Assembly: GCA_907163375.1 (NCBI GenBank)
Contig: CAJQUW010007075.1
Span: 346,523 to 410,522 of the forward strand
Source: Prostheceraeus crozeri
Lineage: Eukaryota; Platyhelminthes; Polycladida; Euryleptidae
Reading direction: 5' to 3'
Length of the DNA stretch: 64,000 nt
A program made the translations under genes and the position numbers. The number at the start of each line of letters is the position of its first letter. Positions within the stretch are counted from its first letter, which is position 1. Of this stretch, positions 55,942 through 64,000 are shown piece after piece. The notes beneath the pieces were generated by a model. It searched no databases. It was not told where the DNA came from and saw nothing but the letters and a program-made list of their open reading frames with translations.

Positions 55942-57132
55942 TTAGTCATCCTTAGGTAGTCTCGCGCGTTTCCGAATCGAAAATTTATGGAGATGGCCGC
56001 GCATTCGTAAGCTTGCATGGAGACACTTTTTCGTGGGATGACCGTTGTAGCAAATAATTGATTCGTCCAGATTTTTATTCACCAATACTTCGCCGGCCAA
56101 ATGATTGTCCCGAATAGGGATGTGAAACTCAAACAAACGATCCTCATTCACACGTTCCCACTCATCCCTCATGCGCTCCAACTTCTCACACGCCTGCCTC
56201 TCATCACCCCGCCGAGCCACAGTCCTCTCCAACTCAACATTCCTCGCTCTCAACACACTCATCTCCTTCATCATCTCCTCAAACTTCGCCTCTGCATCTC
56301 TCATTCTTCTCTCCGCAGCACTCGCCCTCTTCTCACACGCATCATTCTTCTCTTCCAACTCTCGCGTCTTATTCTTCAAATCAGTCACACAACGCCTCAT
56401 TCTAATGTTTTCATCCGCCACCTCCTTCGACTTCAAATCCTTCTTTTTCAACTCATCCAACTCCTTCACAACTTCATCCTTCACTTTCTTCAAACTCTCA
56501 AACTTATTCACTAACAACTCATGCGCCATCTGCTGCGAAACATGTCTCTTCTCTTCATCCTTCAACCACCTCGCCGACTGCACACGAATCCCACCACTCT
56601 TCACTTTTGGGGAAGATGAGCTCTTCGGGGGGTCGGTGATGACGATGTTGGACACCTCCGATGACGAAGAGCTCAACTTCCTCACACGCTTCCTCACACG
56701 CTCCCTATCTAAATCCACATCATCCTCATCATCACTCTCAAGCACTCTCTTCCGCTGCTCAATCTCACCCTCCAACGACGCAACCGCTCTCGCCAACTCA
56801 TCATTCTCAACAACATTCTCAACAACATTCTCAACAACATTCTCAACAACATTCGCAACATTCGCCAACATTCGCTCCCTCTCTTCCACAATCAACTGTG
56901 TAAATCTCAAATCAGTCACTAAACCACCACTACAGTCAGCATGCACTCTGTAGAAACGCGCCTCATCCTCATCACCCTTCAGCACTCTACACTTCACGCA
57001 CGCAACCCTATTCAAGACAATCATGTGGCCGGTGCCCGCCTTCTTGACGTGAGCCTTGGCGTCCGCACTGCGATTAACTCGCCCACAAGAGCACATTTTG
57101 ATGTGAAATTTTCGATTTTTGTCGTTGGCCAT
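55942..57132 (-). CDS. Coiled-coil protein with N-terminal zinc-binding-like region
   Basis: 396 codons. Residues about 12-75 hold a Cys/His array (CSCG...H...H...C-x2-C...H...C). About residues 92-110 are a run of NVVEN repeats encoded by 15-bp tandem units. A basic nuclear-signal-like 'RERVRKRVRKL' follows at about 145, then a Ser-rich linker and a long charged coiled coil (about 210-325). The C-terminus has His/Cys residues again and a basic end. A TATATAAA at about 57723-57730 and a possible 5' untranslated intron lie upstream. No homolog recalled; a structural or DNA-binding role is conceivable. Confidence 0.6.
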   Translation of the reverse strand: MANDKNRKFHIKMCSCGRVNRSADAKAHVKKAGTGHMIVLNRVACVKCRVLKGDEDEARFYRVHADCSGGLVTDLRFTQLIVEERERMLANVANVVENVVENVVENVVENDELARAVASLEGEIEQRKRVLESDDEDDVDLDRERVRKRVRKLSSSSSEVSNIVITDPPKSSSSPKVKSGGIRVQSARWLKDEEKRHVSQQMAHELLVNKFESLKKVKDEVVKELDELKKKDLKSKEVADENIRMRRCVTDLKNKTRELEEKNDACEKRASAAERRMRDAEAKFEEMMKEMSVLRARNVELERTVARRGDERQACEKLERMRDEWERVNEDRLFEFHIPIRDNHLAGEVLVNKNLDESIICYNGHPTKKCLHASLRMRGHLHKFSIRKRARLPKDD

Positions 57133-57929
57133 GATAGATTTTATTGTGAACTGTAAGATAATGAAATTTGTATAAGTTTGGAATCATGTAGTACAGTCAT
57201 ATTCCTAAAGAGTGTAGTGAGTGGCACTCGATCCCGTCGACAGCCCGAAGGCCTTGTACCGATCACTAGGGAAGTGAGAGATCTTCCCCGATACCCGCTC
57301 TTTACAGCTGAAGACATCATTGTCACTGCCCCGAAGTGGTAACAGGAACGCCGAGTCAAAGGTAGTGATCAGTAGCTGGGATCTAACCCCTCAAAGCTGC
57401 CTTAGACTTAGTTAAATTTCAAATCTGATAGCAGATTTGAACTCAGGATACTTGAAAACCTTAGTCTATATGTTAAAACTTTGAAAAAAAGTGAAAATTA
57501 AGAATTTTTAAAAAATTCCGCATTTTACTACTCATACTACTTTTAAAAAATTTTATCAGTAGTAAAGACACTATCAAACTCTATCATACAAACTTTGAAG
57601 TAGCAAGATAGCTTGCCTACTTCAAAAGATAGAGTCCTTTGCACCCGATATCGGGAGCTCAGAGCGACGACCGTCGCTTACCTCGTCTTTCGATGAAGTG
57701 ATCAGACTTACGTTGTCGCGGGTTTATATATGCTCGGAAGAAAACTTAAAATGGCTCTATCTCCGAAAGTATTCATCGTAGCGACATGCGGTTTGTTGCA
57801 AACGATTTGTCTCATCATTCTTTACAATATGACACCTGAACCATTCTCATATGACCACGGGAAGTTGGTCCGCCAGCACATGTCCATGTAACATGCCACA
57901 AGTGAAAAAATTCCTAAGTGTGAGAGCTC
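57133..57929. promoter_or_regulatory. Upstream region of the coiled-coil gene
   Basis: On the minus strand CATATATAAAC (about 57722-57732) is a good TATA box. A donor-like 'gaggtaagcg' (about 57675) and an acceptor-like 'ttacag' (about 57151) would define an untranslated intron of about 530 bp ahead of the ATG at 57132. No ORF of note. Confidence 0.4.
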
Positions 57930-57934
57930 CAGTG

Positions 57935-58110
57935 TGGTGAAAATTTTGAAAAATTTAAAACTTCCGAATTTCAACCTGGGACCTTCACCAAAACATTTTT
58001 CATCAAATTTCACTGACCTCCCCCCCCCCCTCGTTCAGAGAAATTTGATGAAAAATGTTTTGGTGATGGTCCCAGGTCGAAATTCCACACTTTGGAAAAT
58101 TTTCAAAATT
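57935..58110. repeat. Inverted repeat centred on a C run
   Basis: Segment 57940-58018 is the reverse complement, with few changes, of 58036-58115. The C run at 58019-58030 forms the centre. It contains the start of the 296-bp repeat in both orientations, so the tandem array begins with a head-to-head unit. Confidence 0.8.
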
Positions 58111-59380
58111 TTACCCATACAAAGTCACTCTGACACTTAGGATTTTTTCAGGTGAGCGAGCTCCGACCTAAAATCTTGTAACCGCTCTAACTTTTGAACG
58201 AAGACAGATAGGAACAAGCCGATTCTTTCACTGAATTTGTCTCACTCTTAGCTTTCAAACGAGCTATTGCACGAGAAAATCCGTCCACTAGAAGCCAAGA
58301 TAGAAGCTAGCTGTCCAGAGGGGGGGGGGGAGGTCAGTGAAATTTGATGAAAAATGTTTTGGTGACGGTCCCAGGTCGAAATTCCACACTTTGGAAAATT
58401 TTCAAAATTTTACCCATACAAAGGCACTCTGACACTTAGGATTTTTTCAGGTGAGCGAGCTCCGACCTAAAATCTTGTAACCGCTCTAACTTTTGAACGA
58501 AGACAGATAGGAACAAGCCGATTCTTTCACTGAATTTGTCTCACTCTTAGCTTTCAAACGAGCTATTGCAAGACAAAATCCGTCCACTAGAAGCCAAGAT
58601 CGAAGCTTGCTGTCCAGAGGGGGGGGAGGTCAGTGAAATTTGATGAAAAATGTTTTGGTGACGGTCCCAGGTCGAAATTCCACACTTTGGAAAATTTTCA
58701 AAATTTTACCCATACAAAGTCACTCTGACACTTAGGATTTTTTCAGGTGAGCGAGCTCCGACCTAAAATCTTGTAACCGCTCTAACTTTTGAACGAAGAC
58801 AGATAGGAACAAGCCGATTCTTTCACTGAATTTGTCTCACTCTTAGCTTTCAAACGAGCTATTGCACGACAAAATCCATCCACTAGAAGCCAAGATAGAA
58901 GCTAGCTGTCCAGGGGGGGGGGAGGTCAGTGAAATTTGATGAAAAATGTTTTGGTGACGGTCCCAGGTCGAAATTCCACACTTTGGAAAATTTTCAAATT
59001 TTTACCCATACAAAGTCACTCTGACACTTAGGATTTTTTCAGGTGAGCGAGCTCCGACCTAAAATCTTGTAACCGCTCTAACTTGTGAACGGCTGGTCCG
59101 ATTGACTCGCAACAAAAAATGTTGTCGAGCAGTTTTTTCTCCTCTTTCAAACGAGTAGCTGTAAGACAAAATCCGTCCACTAGAACCAAAGTTAGAAGAT
59201 TGTTGTCGGGGGGGGGGGTCAGTGAAATTTGATGAAAAATGTTTTGGTGACGGTCCCAGGTCGAAATTCCACACTTTGGAAAATTTTCAAAATTTTACCC
59301 ATACAAAGTCACTCTGACACTTAGGATTTTTTCAGGTGAGCGAGCTCCGACCTAAAATCTTGTAACCGCTCTAACTTTTG

Positions 59381-62477
<3,097 letters not shown>

Positions 62478-62483
62478 CTCAAA
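62478..62483 (+). repeat. Polinton target-site duplication, right
   Basis: CTCAAA directly after the right terminal repeat; same as 36671-36676. Confidence 0.95.
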
Positions 62484-64000
62484 TACAATCATTTTGCACT
62501 ATACATAAGGTTGTATCTGTACAATATTAATTTACCCGCAGAGATAGGAAGACAAGGGATAGTTTTATCTAACTGTATAACTGTGGCGAGTGATAAATGT
62601 CTTTTTGTACTTCAGCATCAGAGCTCTGCAATGACACAACTTTCAATTTCGGAAACTTATCCTAAATTTGGTAATTCCGAAAACTGCGGTCCTTAGTACC
62701 ATACAGACCGCTTCACAATTTATTGACAACAGAAATTAATTTACATTTAATCTTATATTATCTTTTTTAGTGTGATAGGCTGATGCTGTGAATATATGTT
62801 TGCTGATCTCCTAAGACATTCGGTTTAGGAACAATCGCCTTTCACACCGATATTGAAGAAATTATTGACATTTCGACTTTTACTTGCTACTTTTTTTTTA
62901 CTGCCAGATGTCGCCTATCAGTCCCCGTCAATATAATGAATACTTCGATCCAAGTTCGGACAGAGCGATATGCAGAACCGAGACCAGTGGCTTCGCAATA
63001 ACTCTTTCGGTGTGGCGAGTGTGTCTGATCTGTATTTTGATATCTTCAAGCTGTACCTTTAAGTAGACGTTGCATGCTGTTCATGCTCTTGCGAAAGGTA
63101 AATTGGAAGCGAATGAAAAACAAATTGAAGTTAGCCAGAGAGGGATGTGACGAATTTTTGATGAAGCTAACATATTATTGGGGAGTAATTGCATCAATGT
63201 GGTAACGTTATAAACGAGCGTCTAGCTCATATGTAAAGAAAAAGCTTATAGACAAAATCTACAAACTTGCTGCGTGAAAGAGCAATTTCACTCAATTAAT
63301 CTCACTTGGAGAACTTGAAATATTGTTGTATATAAATTGGATGGTTAAAATGCTTCAATGTTGCCAGAGCTTGAAAAATATTACATGTTTAAATGCTTAT
63401 TAAAAGCCTATTAAGGTGACAATCTAATTTTTTAATGCAAAGCAGCTCCTTCTTGTGGTACTTCTGAAAATATAATGACCCATATTTTTATGTATTTAAA
63501 TCCACTAACCACAGTTACGCCGATATAGTCGTAAACGGCCTGCCTAGTTTAACAATAGAATTTCTGCGGGCTATAAAAAACTTTTCATGCTTGCTACAAA
63601 ACACAAAAATTACTTATAATTACCCTTCATTATTATCAATTGTGATAAGTATTAGCGAGCAAGAAGTGACAGACCACAATACATCCCTTTTTGATGGATT
63701 ATTATTTGTCGTCTCTACGATTTGCCATTTCGCAGCTGTCTTAAAGGGACAGGCAATTTTGATAAAGTGATCATATTTTCTGTACTGTGAAAAATCGTTT
63801 CCTTATAGCCTTAAACGAATTCTCAACGAAAATATTACTCACAAATTAGAATTTTTTCCGTTAATGACTGATTATATACATTGCCACTGAACCTTAAAGA
63901 ATTAGAAAAATGTGAAAGCTGTGATTTAACAGAAAATGCTTCTAATTTGTCTAAATTTGCAATAAGAATTGGGGCGCGAAAATCCTACATTAATACCGGA
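62484..64000. other. Host DNA right of the Polinton
   Basis: AT-rich. No exon, RNA gene or clear repeat was recognised. 'cttaaagggacaggc' near 63738 and an inverted relative near 63050 may be ends of a diverged MITE, but no duplication was found. Confidence 0.4.

Noticed and set aside
56101-56953. Plus-strand ORFs of 137 and 260 codons
   Set aside because: Antisense shadows of the coiled-coil gene with Ser/Leu-rich low-complexity translation.

Overview
This window looks like nuclear DNA of an invertebrate animal, most likely marine. It is AT-rich and gene-poor. It holds short exons with GT-AG introns, tRNA-derived SINEs, LINE and Penelope-like remnants, MITEs, a PIF/Harbinger transposon and one giant Polinton/Maverick (endogenous adintovirus-like) element. 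I cannot name the species.

Host gene. Two phase-0 exons on the minus strand (35124-35321, then 15882-16226) encode consecutive parts of the armadillo-repeat region of a SARM1/Ect4/TIR-1 ortholog. They are separated by an 18.9-kb intron. No other exon of that gene was recognised, so the rest of the host DNA here is probably its introns.

Region by region. 1-14.9 kb: non-coding DNA with tRNA-SINEs, two decayed LINE 3' ends (about 5.9-7.6 kb), another LINE tail (14.4-14.7 kb) and hairpins. 14.95-16.2 kb: a fold-back repeat and a SARM1 exon. 17-21.8 kb: a long palindrome, two MITEs with target duplications and a decayed Penelope-like GIY-YIG region. 23533-27923: a PIF/Harbinger element with transposase (+), Myb/SANT-like protein (-), matching ends and a 3-bp duplication; a hAT MITE with a perfect 8-bp duplication is nested inside. 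33.1-34.0 kb: an inverted duplication of a Penelope-like GIY-YIG fragment. 35.1-36.5 kb: a SARM1 exon and a LINE endonuclease-domain remnant. 36677-62477: the Polinton, flanked by the 6-bp duplication CTCAAA. 62.5-64 kb: host DNA without recognisable genes.

The Polinton (25.8 kb) carries the expected module: packaging ATPase, chromodomain integrase, double-jelly-roll major capsid protein, adenain-type protease, small basic virion proteins resembling adenovirus pX and pVI, a penton-like gene and protein-primed DNA polymerase B. It also has unusual cargo: a TATA-binding-protein homolog, two paralogous genes beside it, a DEDDh-exonuclease-like protein, two RING-like small proteins and a stand-alone copy of a domain found at the N-terminus of its own polymerase. 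Two widely separated genes on opposite strands (37.5 kb and the polymerase) share one promoter layout: two CCAAT boxes 17 bp apart, a TATA box 23 bp further on, and a first intron directly after the ATG. A virus-like element with its own TBP and TATA promoters suggests self-encoded control of transcription. The polymerase and penton-like genes are broken, so this copy is a fossil or contains assembly errors. Its right arm holds a 2.3-kb nearly pure G tract that must be treated with caution.
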